From assembly GCA_029858755.1 (NCBI GenBank), contig JAOUEK010000186.1, forward strand, positions 1-5,047: a DNA stretch of 5,047 nt. The letters run 5' to 3'. Both the position numbers and the translations under genes were made by a program. Under the pieces are notes generated by a model that did no database searches, had not been told where the DNA came from, and saw only the letters and a list, made by a program, of their open reading frames with translations. This DNA comes from Thermoleophilia bacterium. GTDB lineage: Bacteria; Actinomycetota; Thermoleophilia; Gaiellales; Gaiellaceae. Every line of letters begins with the position of its first letter. Positions within the stretch are counted from its first letter, which is position 1. This document shows, one piece after another, positions 1-5,047 of the stretch.

Positions 1-1424
1 TCGAGCTCGGGCGAGAAGTCGGCCTTCACCTTGAACAGCTCGCGGAAGTCCTCGTCGAGCTGGTAGAGCACCTGGTACACGAGCGGCGTCCCGAGCAGCA
101 CGACCTTCACGTCGAGCGGGATCGGCTCCGGCCGGAGCGTGGCGATCGGCACGGCGCTGTACTCCTCGCCGAGGCTCTCGATCCTCGTCTCCCCGCTGCC
201 GAGGGCCCGCTTCAGCGCCTCCCAGGCGAACGGGTGCCGGAGCAGGTCGAGCGCGTCGAGCACGAGGTAGCCGCCGCTCGCCTTGTGCAGCGCTCCCGGC
301 TTGATCTCGCGGAAGTCGGTCACCATGGCGCCGAACGTCGGCCGGTACTCGATGCGGCCGAGGAGGTTGTAGTAGGTGGGGTTGCGCTCGACGACGATCG
401 GCGCGCCGTCCGCCGTGCCGTTGCCGACGAGCACGTTGACGCGGTAGCGCACGAACTCCGCGCCCTGCTGCGGTGCGAATCCGAGCGGTGCGGCTCGCGC
501 CTCTCCGTCGCGGAAGTCGGCGAGGTGCGAGAGGACGTCGTCCTTGACGTCGGCGAGGTGCTCGAGCACGCCCGGCTCGTCTCCGAAGCGCTCCTCGAGC
601 TCGCGGAAGAGCGGCGCGGTCGCGAACAGGGCGACCTCGCGCTCGAGCTCGTGCACGCGGTGCTCCGCCTCCTTCTCCAGCTGGCGCACCTGCCGCATGA
701 ACGTCGCCGCCTGCTCCTCGACCTCGGCGCTGGCACGGGTGATCGCCTCCCGTTGCTCGCCCGGCAGCTGCTCGTACCGCTCACGCGTGATCGGCTCGCC
801 GTCGACGAGTGGGACCGAGGCGATGCCGACGAGGGTCGACTTGAGCGCGATCATGCGCTCGGCCGCGAAGCTCGTGAGCTCCTCCTCGGCGCGCTGGCGC
901 CGGGCGGCGACCTCGCCGACGATCTCGCGCTGGCGGCGCTCGTACTCCTCGCTCTCGAACGCTCTGGGGATCTCGTGCTTCGCCGCCTCGACGAACTCGT
1001 CCATCGCGTCGGCGAACTCGGCGCCGCGGCCGGCCGGCATCCGGATCGCGCTCGGCCGGTCGGGGTTGCCGAAGTCGTAGACGTAGACCCAGTCGGGTGG
1101 CGCGGGCCTGTCGGCGGCGAGGCCGCGCAGGTAGTCGAGCACGGTGGTCAGCCGCCCCGACCCGGGCAGGCCGGAGACGAAGAGGTTGAACCCGTGCGTC
1201 TCGACGGCGAGCCCGTACTCGAGCGCGTCGAGCGCCCGGGGCTGGCCGATGGTGCCGACGAGAGGCTCGATCTCCGCGGTGGACGCGAAACGGAGACGAC
1301 CGGGGTCGAGGCGCCGCCGCAGCTGCCCCGGCCGCACCTCGAGCCGGCGGTGCACGCCACCTCGCACGGCTCCGGGGCCGTCCGTCATGTGGCCCATGCT
1401 CGGCCACGGGGGTCGGCGGCGCAT
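1..1424 (-). CDS. Lon-like AAA+/protease family protein (COG1067/LonC-type), N-terminal part; 3' end beyond the window
   Basis: The frame is open from 1424 to the left edge (474 codons seen), so the C-terminal part is missing. The protein resembles the Lon-related family with an AAA_32 ATPase-like region followed by a Lon-type Ser-Lys protease domain; full members are usually 750-820 residues, so the protease part lies outside. Seen in order: an N-terminal segment (about residues 30-60), a P-loop-like motif GLPGSGRLT (85-93), a charged helical, probably coiled-coil insertion (about 155-265), the family-like segment ERNPTYYNLLGRIEY (346-360), and GGYLVLDALDLL (384-395). The P-loop has Arg91 where Lys is canonical, and the Walker B-like segment reads D-A instead of D-E. 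LonC-type proteins are described as lacking ATPase activity. I chose ATG 1424 because GGTGA lies 8 bases upstream; ATG at 1397 or 1388 is possible, and TAG near 1470 closes the frame. The cytoplasmic protein-turnover role is inferred from the family. Confidence 0.85.
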   Translation of the reverse strand, partial: MRRRPPWPSMGHMTDGPGAVRGGVHRRLEVRPGQLRRRLDPGRLRFASTAEIEPLVGTIGQPRALDALEYGLAVETHGFNLFVSGLPGSGRLTTVLDYLRGLAADRPAPPDWVYVYDFGNPDRPSAIRMPAGRGAEFADAMDEFVEAAKHEIPRAFESEEYERRQREIVGEVAARRQRAEEELTSFAAERMIALKSTLVGIASVPLVDGEPITRERYEQLPGEQREAITRASAEVEEQAATFMRQVRQLEKEAEHRVHELEREVALFATAPLFRELEERFGDEPGVLEHLADVKDDVLSHLADFRDGEARAAPLGFAPQQGAEFVRYRVNVLVGNGTADGAPIVVERNPTYYNLLGRIEYRPTFGAMVTDFREIKPGALHKASGGYLVLDALDLLRHPFAWEALKRALGSGETRIESLGEEYSAVPIATLRPEPIPLDVKVVLLGTPLVYQVLYQLDEDFRELFKVKADFSPEL

Positions 1425-1547
1425 CGGTGCGGTCACCGACGGCGGCTGTGGGTGAGCCGCATGTCGGTGCTAGCTGACCTCGGGTCACGCTGTACGCCGG
1501 GGGACGTCTCCCCCTTGCAGCGCCGAGGCCGAACGGCTTGAGGGATG

Positions 1548-1574
1548 AACGATCGTTGTTGCGAACCGATTGCA
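1548..1574. promoter_or_regulatory. Palindromic motifs upstream of the Lon-like gene, possible operator
   Basis: AACGATCGTT (1548-1557) is a perfect 10-bp palindrome. Immediately beside it, TGCGAACCGATTGCA (1560-1574) has an imperfect two-fold pattern, and its right half (GATTGCA) fits the LacI-family half-site pattern GnTTnCA. They lie 124-150 bases upstream of the chosen Lon-like start and in the less GC-rich part of the gap. A transcription-factor site is an inference; no regulator gene is in the window to pair with it. Confidence 0.25.
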
Positions 1575-1603
1575 TGTTCTTGCCCGTCCACATCGGACTG
1601 CCT

Positions 1604-1633
1604 CACTGCCCGTATCAAGGACGGGCATCAGTG
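1604..1633 (-). terminator. Stem-loop downstream of the PuuE-like gene, possible U-less terminator
   Basis: TGCCCGT (1607-1613) and ACGGGCA (1621-1627) form a perfect 7-bp stem with a 7-base loop. CAC (1604-1606) with GTG (1631-1633) extends it across a 3-base bulge. It lies about 125 bases after the stop of the PuuE-like gene. No U tract follows in the minus-strand RNA, so termination is only suggested; it could also be a 3'-end-stabilising structure or a protein-binding site. Confidence 0.3.
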
Positions 1634-1659
1634 GGTTTCGCGTGGCAGACGGCGGCCTA

Positions 1660-1694
1660 CCAGCGTGTGGGCAGCCCTTGTGGCCGTACGCTGG
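1660..1694 (-). terminator. Stem-loop just after the PuuE-like gene, possible terminator or 3' end structure
   Basis: CCAGCGT (1660-1666) and ACGCTGG (1688-1694) are perfect 7-bp inverted repeats around a 21-base loop, beginning 64 bases after the PuuE-like stop codon. GG (1669-1670) and CC (1684-1685) can add pairs inside the loop. There is no U-rich run, so the call as transcript end is tentative. Confidence 0.25.
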
Positions 1695-1758
1695 GCTTCT
1701 GTGGCTCTTCAGCGCCGGTGGCGGTGGACGTCGGGGCCGCATCGTGCGCATCCGCGCG

Positions 1759-2706
1759 TTACAGCCACTTCGCTGCAGGCTCCTGTTCGATGAAGCGGCT
1801 CGCGATGTCGATCCGACGGGCGAACCAGACGTCGCCGAGTGACTGCCCGTACTCGATGAAGCGCGCCAAGGCGTCGGCGCGGGCCGGGTTCCCGGTGATG
1901 CGCGGGTGCAGCCCGATCGACATCATGCGCGGCACGTCGTCGCCGTCCGCGCGCAGCCGGTCGAGGTGCGCCTTCGCCGTCTCGAGGAAGTGCGTGGGGC
2001 TGCCGAACCCCTGGCCGACGACGTAGCGCGCGTCGTTGACGACGAGGCCGTAGGGGACGACCAGGTGCGGGCGGTCGAGGATCCGTGTCCAGTAGGGGAG
2101 GTCGTCGCCGTAGCAGTCGGAGTCGTAGACGAACCCGCCCTCTTCGACGACGAGCTCGCGCGTGTTGGTGCTCATCTCGCGGCAGTACCAGCCGAGCGGG
2201 CGAGAGCCCGTCGTCCGGGCGATCGACTCGACGGCGAGCCTGATCGCCTCGCGCTCCTCGTCGCGCGTCATCTCGAAGTGGTTGCTCCAGCGGTAGCCAT
2301 GGCCGGCGGCCTCGTCCCCGCGGCGCGCGAGCTTCTCGGCCACTGCCGGGTTCCGCTCGAGCGCGACGGCGGCCGCGAAGAACGTGACGGGGACGTCCGC
2401 CGCGTCGAAGATGCGGAACATCCGCCAGATCCCCGCCCGGGTGCCGTACTCGTACATCGATTCGACGGCGAGGTCGCGCTGTCCCTCGAGCGCGAACGGC
2501 AGCTCGTAGAGGATGTCGTTCTCTCCGTCGCCCATCGCGAAGGTCTTCTCGGAGCCCTCCTCGTAGTTGACGACGATCTGCACCGCCACCTTCGCGTCGT
2601 TCTCCCAGCGGACGCGTGGGGGGTGCTCGCCGTAGCCGACGAGCTCGCGCGGAGGCCCGTCGACCGGGACGTCGGTGCGCATGAAGAAGCGAGGGTCGAG
2701 CGTCAT
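1759..2706 (-). CDS. PuuE-type polysaccharide-deacetylase-fold hydrolase (putative allantoinase or related cyclic-amide hydrolase)
   Basis: This 315-residue protein, complete from ATG 2706 to TAA 1759, resembles PuuE, the allantoinase analogue that evolved from NodB-type deacetylases and is reported to work without a metal. Hallmarks: an N-terminal GYGEHPPRVRW segment (24-34); NYEEGSE (47-53) in place of the NodB TFDDG metal motif; ESMYEYGTRAGIWR (82-95); HGYRW (136-140); GWYCREMSTNTREL (172-185); DSDCYGDDLPYW (195-206); SIGLHPRITGNPAR (263-276); and VWFARRIDIA (293-302). Length fits the family (about 300-315). No signal peptide or membrane segment is seen, so it should be cytoplasmic, which argues against cell-wall or chitin deacetylation. 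GGAGG (2712-2716) sits 5 bases before ATG and fixes the start. It follows the aminotransferase gene by 31 bases, so the two are probably cotranscribed. The 172-185 segment differs from the GWYTGR-type motif I remember for true PuuE, so the substrate may not be allantoin. Fold assignment is firm, substrate is not. Confidence 0.85.
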   Translation of the reverse strand: MTLDPRFFMRTDVPVDGPPRELVGYGEHPPRVRWENDAKVAVQIVVNYEEGSEKTFAMGDGENDILYELPFALEGQRDLAVESMYEYGTRAGIWRMFRIFDAADVPVTFFAAAVALERNPAVAEKLARRGDEAAGHGYRWSNHFEMTRDEEREAIRLAVESIARTTGSRPLGWYCREMSTNTRELVVEEGGFVYDSDCYGDDLPYWTRILDRPHLVVPYGLVVNDARYVVGQGFGSPTHFLETAKAHLDRLRADGDDVPRMMSIGLHPRITGNPARADALARFIEYGQSLGDVWFARRIDIASRFIEQEPAAKWL

Positions 2707-2737
2707 GGGTGCCTCCGTGACTGTCGTGGGTCGGTGC

Positions 2738-3865
2738 TCAGCGGTCCAGCTCCTCGCGCACGAGGGCCGTCAGCCGCTCCGCACCCGTCAGGATCTCGTC
2801 GACCGACGGGTAGCTGAACGCGAGCCGCGCCGCGTTGCGCCCGCGATCGTCGCGGAAGAAGCCCTCGCCGGGGACGAACTGGACGCCGGCGTCGCGGGCC
2901 CGGCGGTTCAGGTCGGCCGCGTCGATCGCCGTAGGCAGCTCGAGCCAGAGGAAGTAGCCGCCATCCGGGCGGGTCCAGGCCGCTCCGGGGGGCATCCGCT
3001 GGGCGAGCACGTCGAGCAGGGTGTCGCGGCGCGGGCGCAGGAACGTGCGCAGGACGTCGAGGTGCGGCTCCAGGTGACCGGCGGCGAGGAAGTCGTACAG
3101 CTGGGCCTGCGGCAGCAGGGGCGGCGAGACATACGTGCGGGTGGCGAGCGCCTCCAACGGCTCGACGAGGCGTTCCGGGACGACCAGGTAGCCGACTCGG
3201 AGCCCCGGTGCGACCGACTTCGAGAACGACGACGAGAAGACCGCGAGGTCGTCGCCGCCTCGTGCGCGAAGGAGCTCGGCCACGTTCGGGAGTGCGTCGC
3301 CCTCGATGCGCAGGAGTCCGTAGGCGTCGTCCTCGAAGAGGAGGAGCTCGTGCTCCAGCGCCACGTCGACGAGGCCGTGCCGCTGATCGAGGGTCAGCGA
3401 CGTGCCGGTCGGATTGTGGAACGTGGGCAGGACGTACAGGAGCTTCGGCCGCGGGCTGCCCGAGGCAAGGTCGCGGAGACGATCCAGGTCGAGGCCGTCG
3501 CCGCCGCGGTCGACGGTGACGACGTCGGCGCCGACCGCCGTGAGCGTGTGCAGCATCCGGTCGTACGTCGGCGCCTCGACGATCGCACGGCCTCCCGGGC
3601 GGAGGAGGTGCTCGACGACGAGGTTCAGCCCGATCAGCGACCCGGGCAGCACGAGCACGCGCCCCGGCGCGACGCCGTGACGCTTGCCCAGCCATTCGCG
3701 GAGCGGCTCGTATCCGCCGGGCGGGCCGTAGTTGAGCGCGACGCGTCCGTGGTCGCAGACCGCCCGCCGCGCGCTCTCGGCGAGCAGTGCGACCGGGAAC
3801 ATGTCCGGCGACGGGATCCCGCGCGCGAACGAGATCACGTTCGCCTCGGGCAGCAGGCCCGTCAC
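2738..3865 (-). CDS. PLP-dependent class I/II aminotransferase, LysN/2-aminoadipate transaminase-like
   Basis: This 375-residue fold-type I PLP enzyme transfers an amino group between an amino acid and a keto acid. Landmarks: ISFARGIPSPDMFP (11-24), in the position of the ISFAGGLP segment of LysN and MocR-type enzymes; NYGPPGGYEPLRE (45-57); LPGSLIGL (73-80); HNPTG with Asn151; EDDAY (178-182), where Asp179 should pair with the pyridine nitrogen and Tyr182 with O3'; SSSFSKSVAPGLRVGY (211-226), with Lys216 as the Schiff-base lysine and Arg223 holding the phosphate; and RLAFSYP with Arg357 for the substrate carboxylate. All catalytic residues are present. There is no GntR DNA-binding domain, so it is an enzyme rather than a MocR regulator. 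The start is GTG 3865 with GGGAG 7 bases upstream, which leaves the N-terminal arm about 20 residues shorter than in LysN homologues. A coding-like stretch just upstream in another frame suggests a 5' frameshift. Substrate is unknown; neighbours point to nitrogen-compound catabolism. Confidence 0.9.
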   Translation of the reverse strand: MTGLLPEANVISFARGIPSPDMFPVALLAESARRAVCDHGRVALNYGPPGGYEPLREWLGKRHGVAPGRVLVLPGSLIGLNLVVEHLLRPGGRAIVEAPTYDRMLHTLTAVGADVVTVDRGGDGLDLDRLRDLASGSPRPKLLYVLPTFHNPTGTSLTLDQRHGLVDVALEHELLLFEDDAYGLLRIEGDALPNVAELLRARGGDDLAVFSSSFSKSVAPGLRVGYLVVPERLVEPLEALATRTYVSPPLLPQAQLYDFLAAGHLEPHLDVLRTFLRPRRDTLLDVLAQRMPPGAAWTRPDGGYFLWLELPTAIDAADLNRRARDAGVQFVPGEGFFRDDRGRNAARLAFSYPSVDEILTGAERLTALVREELDR

Positions 3866-3947
3866 CGGCTCGCTCCCGCGTCCGGCCGCCGAACGCCTCG
3901 ATCGCGAGCGGGGCCTGCCAGAGGGAGACCGCGGCTCGACGCATCAC
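3866..3947 (-). other. Possible out-of-frame N-terminal extension of the aminotransferase gene
   Basis: From GTG 3947/ATG 3944 a frame different from the aminotransferase frame reads a plausible peptide with GC-ending codons (for example SLWQAPLAIEAFGGRTR). Aminotransferases of this group normally have an F..RT-like segment followed by a short helix before ISFAGG. Removing one G from the GGG run at 3875-3877 would join the frames as FGGRTRSEPVTGLLPEANV and restore a family-like N-terminus. A ribosome-binding sequence GGTGGAGG (3958-3965) lies just upstream. Either the base is a sequencing or assembly error, or the gene has a real frameshift and is now translated from GTG 3865. Confidence 0.45.
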
Positions 3948-3957
3948 GCGCCGGGCG

Positions 3958-3965
3958 CCTCCACC
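3958..3965 (-). promoter_or_regulatory. Ribosome-binding sequence upstream of the alternative aminotransferase start
   Basis: The minus strand reads GGTGGAGG, with the GGAGG core 10 bases before GTG 3947 and 13 bases before ATG 3944. It is better than the GGGAG before GTG 3865 in core match but worse in spacing. Its position supports translation starting upstream of 3865, in the frame that would need a one-base correction to continue into the aminotransferase. Confidence 0.35.
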
Positions 3966-3990
3966 GACATCGAGCCACGGGCCCCCGGTG

Positions 3991-4051
3991 CGGCCGGGCG
4001 CCGCCCGGCCGACGTCGCCGGGGGCGGGAACCGTCCCGGTCGCCCCTCGGC
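3991..4051 (-). terminator. Two consecutive strong GC hairpins after the cysteine hydrolase gene
   Basis: CGGCCGGGC (3991-3999) and GCCCGGCCG (4003-4011) form a perfect 9-bp stem with a 3-base loop. A second structure pairs GCCG (4017-4020) with CGGC (4048-4051) and GGGGC (4021-4025) with GCCCC (4042-4046), with one bulged base. They lie 26-86 bases downstream of the cysteine hydrolase stop codon. No U tract follows. They could weaken or end transcription between the hydrolase and the aminotransferase, or set the ratio of the two products by RNA processing. GC-rich sequence forms hairpins easily, so the call is cautious. Confidence 0.35.
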
Positions 4052-4076
4052 CGGCGTCGGCTGCGCGACGGCGGCG

Positions 4077-4745
4077 TCACCGCGACCAGACGGCGATGAT
4101 CTCGTCGGCCGTCGCGAGATCGAAGCGGTGACGCATCAGGAGCAGTGAGGCATCGTGCTGCCGGCGGTCGTCGCTCGCGACGCAGTCCTCGGCGACCACG
4201 ACGTAGTAGTCGCTGAAGAGCGCGTCGCGGGCGGTCGACTCGACGCACCCCTCGGTCGTCGCGCCCGTCATCACGACCGACCTGATCCCGTTGCTCCGGA
4301 GCAGCATGTCGAGGTTCGTGCCCCAGAACCCGCTCGAGCGGTACTTCTTGACGACGAGGTCCCCGGGCTCGGGCGCCAGCTCGTCGACGATCGCCTGCCC
4401 CTCCGACCCGTCGAGCGTGTACTGCAGCGGCTCGCCCTCGGCGTGGCTCGCGAGGTGTAGCCGGAGGTTGAAGCGGATCTGGGCCGGAGACTCGCTCATC
4501 CGCCCTGGGAGCACGGTCATCTGCACGTAGATCACGGGAGCGCCCGCGGCGCGGGCGGCCGCGATGAGGCGCGCGAGCCGCGGGATCATGGGCGGGTACA
4601 TCGAGAGGTCGACGCCGAGGCGGTCGAACGCCCACCCCGCCGTGCAGAAGTCGCGCTGCATGTCGACGACCACGAGTGCCGTGTGGCCGGGGTCGACGAG
4701 CTCGTCGAGCTCCGTGAAGACCTGCTTGCCCTCGATCTCGATCAT
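4077..4745 (-). CDS. Isochorismatase-superfamily cysteine hydrolase (RutB/N-carbamoylsarcosine amidase-like amidohydrolase)
   Basis: This 222-residue protein belongs to the cysteine-hydrolase branch of the isochorismatase superfamily, whose members cleave C-N amide bonds of small ureido or amide compounds through a Cys nucleophile. The triad is complete: Asp28 in VVDMQRDF (26-33), Lys134 in VVKKYRSSGF (131-140) and Cys167 in TGATTEGCVESTARDA (160-175). The K-x-R-x-S-G-F arrangement resembles RutB (ureidoacrylate amidase), while the TGxTTxGCV segment resembles N-carbamoylsarcosine amidase. Neither match is strong enough to name a substrate. Presence of the Cys nucleophile argues against true isochorismatases (EntB, PhzD), which lack it. 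No signal peptide, so it is cytoplasmic. I chose ATG 4745 because the upstream codons do not look coding and MIEIEGKQVF leads straight into the first family segment; GGAGA lies 10 bases upstream. It is the first gene of the apparent cluster and is 211 bases from the aminotransferase start. Confidence 0.85.
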   Translation of the reverse strand: MIEIEGKQVFTELDELVDPGHTALVVVDMQRDFCTAGWAFDRLGVDLSMYPPMIPRLARLIAAARAAGAPVIYVQMTVLPGRMSESPAQIRFNLRLHLASHAEGEPLQYTLDGSEGQAIVDELAPEPGDLVVKKYRSSGFWGTNLDMLLRSNGIRSVVMTGATTEGCVESTARDALFSDYYVVVAEDCVASDDRRQHDASLLLMRHRFDLATADEIIAVWSR

Positions 4746-4870
4746 CGCTCGCCGTTCTCCGCCTCCACCGCGGTTGTGGGCCGCAGGCCTCTTGGAAGTC
4801 GCTCGTCGTAGCCTGCGCTCGGGAGCCGTTTCCCGGTCGGGAGCGAGCCGCGCTCGTGCTCGACCCGTGC

Positions 4871-4893
4871 CTCTGGGAGCGCAGGGCCCAGAG
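4871..4893 (-). terminator. Leader hairpin, or terminator of an upstream gene
   Basis: CTCTGGG (4871-4877) and CCCAGAG (4887-4893) form a perfect 7-bp stem with a 9-base loop. It begins 7 bases after a possible upstream stop codon (TGA, 4903-4901) and just below the candidate -10 box. It may therefore end an upstream transcript or sit at the 5' end of the cysteine hydrolase leader. No U tract follows it. Confidence 0.3.
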
Positions 4894-4900
4894 CCTTGGA

Positions 4901-5047
4901 TCAACAATAGGACGACGACCGGGGTGCCTGCAATCGGGATCCCGAAGCGTCTGCAGGTCGTTCCGACCTACGGGGCGCCTCGCCACGAACGGCCCCGATG
5001 AACGTGCGCATCGCGGCCCCGACGTCGCGTCCCCGCTCGCCGGCAGT
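4901..5047 (-). CDS. Possible C-terminal end of an upstream gene, product not recognised
   Basis: The minus-strand frame from the right edge to TGA 4903-4901 gives 48 residues. The first 25 codons (about 5047-4973, containing DVGAAMRTFIGAVRGEAP) use GC-ending codons and look protein-like. The last 20 or so codons do not, and they run through the two palindromes and the candidate promoter. A real gene would be expected to stop earlier, so a frame change near 4970 or a chance open frame are both possible. I do not recognise a family. Confidence 0.3.
   Translation of the reverse strand, partial: TAGERGRDVGAAMRTFIGAVRGEAPRRSERPADASGSRLQAPRSSSYC
4904..4933 (-). promoter_or_regulatory. Candidate sigma-70-type promoter of the catabolic cluster
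   Basis: TTGCAG (4933-4928) and TATTGT (4909-4904) on the minus strand are 18 bases apart, with 3/6 and 4/6 matches to the consensus. This is one of the few AT-containing spots in the region. Transcription would begin near 4897 and give a leader of about 150 nt before ATG 4745. The weak -35 would suit activator-dependent transcription, and two palindromes lie directly upstream. This is a prediction from pattern only. Confidence 0.3.
4934..4969. promoter_or_regulatory. Two perfect palindromes next to the -35 box, candidate operators
   Basis: TCGGGATCCCGA (4934-4945) is a perfect 12-bp palindrome that abuts the candidate -35 hexamer. AGGTCG-TTC-CGACCT (4955-4969) is a perfect inverted repeat with 6-bp arms. 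Their centres are about 22 bp apart, close to two helical turns, the arrangement expected for side-by-side binding of a dimeric regulator. The arms differ in sequence, so they may bind different proteins. No regulator gene is visible in the window. Confidence 0.35.

Larger units (their letters stand above)
1425..1758. other. Non-coding gap between the PuuE-like gene and the Lon-like gene
   Basis: These 334 bases hold no frame with coding-like codon use on either strand, and they are less GC-skewed than the flanking genes. They contain two hairpins near the PuuE-like stop (1660-1694 and 1604-1633), a 6-bp GC hairpin (GGGGGA 1499-1504 with TCCCCC 1509-1514), a perfect 10-bp palindrome AACGATCGTT (1548-1557), and three copies of TGCCCGT/ACGGGCA (1581-1587, 1607-1613, inverted at 1621-1627). 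The promoter of the Lon-like gene should lie here, but I find no convincing -35/-10 pair. No tRNA-like cloverleaf was recognised. Confidence 0.6.

Noticed and set aside
234..1541. Long plus-strand open frame over the Lon-like gene
   Set aside because: It is the antisense shadow of a well-conserved minus-strand protein; its product is low-complexity (Arg-, Glu-, Val- and Leu-rich) without recognisable motifs.
1537..1557. Possible HspR-binding HAIR element (CTTGAG at 1537-1542)
   Set aside because: The required ACTCAAG partner at the proper spacing is absent.
1556..1580. T-arm-like GGTTCGCAA on the minus strand as a tRNA remnant
   Set aside because: The flanking bases do not pair into a T stem, and no acceptor or anticodon arm is present.
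2703..3947. Full-length 414-residue minus-strand frame overlapping the aminotransferase
   Set aside because: Only its first 25 or so codons look coding. The rest is an Arg/Pro/Ala-rich shadow of the aminotransferase frame.
1906..4099. Plus-strand open frames opposite the PuuE-like and aminotransferase genes
   Set aside because: Their long open length comes from GC-rich codon bias on the other strand. The minus-strand proteins carry complete family motifs, and these do not.
4746..4907. N-terminal extension of the cysteine hydrolase to a start at 4907
   Set aside because: The added 54 residues are Arg-rich and non-conserved in character, and the extension would begin inside the candidate -10 box; ATG 4745 leads directly into the first family motif.
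4998..5047. Plus-strand start of a gene at ATG 4998
   Set aside because: No ribosome-binding sequence, only 16 codons are visible, and the minus-strand frame through the same bases has better codon use.

Overview
This is a high-GC window in which every supportable gene lies on the minus strand, so transcription runs from high to low coordinates. Codons strongly prefer G or C at the third position. Composition and protein style suggest a GC-rich bacterium, most likely an actinomycetote (soil Thermoleophilia-like), but no taxonomic marker is present and this is an inference.

Layout in transcription order. (1) 5047-4901: a possible 3' end of an upstream gene, weakly supported. (2) 4901-4970: a promoter-like region with two perfect palindromes next to a candidate -35/-10 pair, followed by a leader of about 150 nt containing a hairpin. 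(3) 4745-4077: a cysteine hydrolase of the isochorismatase superfamily with an intact Asp-Lys-Cys triad. (4) 4076-3866: a 211-base gap with two strong GC-rich hairpins, a good ribosome-binding sequence and a coding-like stretch that is out of frame with the next gene. (5) 3865-2738: a fold-type I PLP-dependent aminotransferase of the LysN/2-aminoadipate group with an unusually short N-terminus. (6) 2706-1759: a polysaccharide-deacetylase-fold protein of the PuuE (metal-independent allantoinase) type. (7) 1758-1425: a non-coding gap with two hairpins and palindromic motifs. (8) 1424-1: the N-terminal part of a Lon-like AAA+/protease protein that runs off the left edge.

How they may work together: genes 3, 5 and 6 look like a small catabolic cluster. 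A PuuE-type ring-opening hydrolase, a cysteine amidohydrolase and an aminotransferase are the activities expected for stepwise breakdown of a cyclic ureide or related nitrogen compound (purine-, pyrimidine-, hydantoin- or creatinine-like) down to an amino acid or keto acid. No one of them matches a known pathway enzyme closely enough, from sequence reading alone, to name the substrate. The Lon-like gene is separated by 334 bases and is probably an independent protein-quality-control unit.

The points most worth a second look are the probable frameshift at the 5' end of the aminotransferase gene, the double palindrome upstream of the cluster, the divergent active-site segment of the PuuE-like protein, and the degenerate nucleotide-binding motifs of the Lon-like protein. 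I see no RNA genes, CRISPR arrays or mobile elements.
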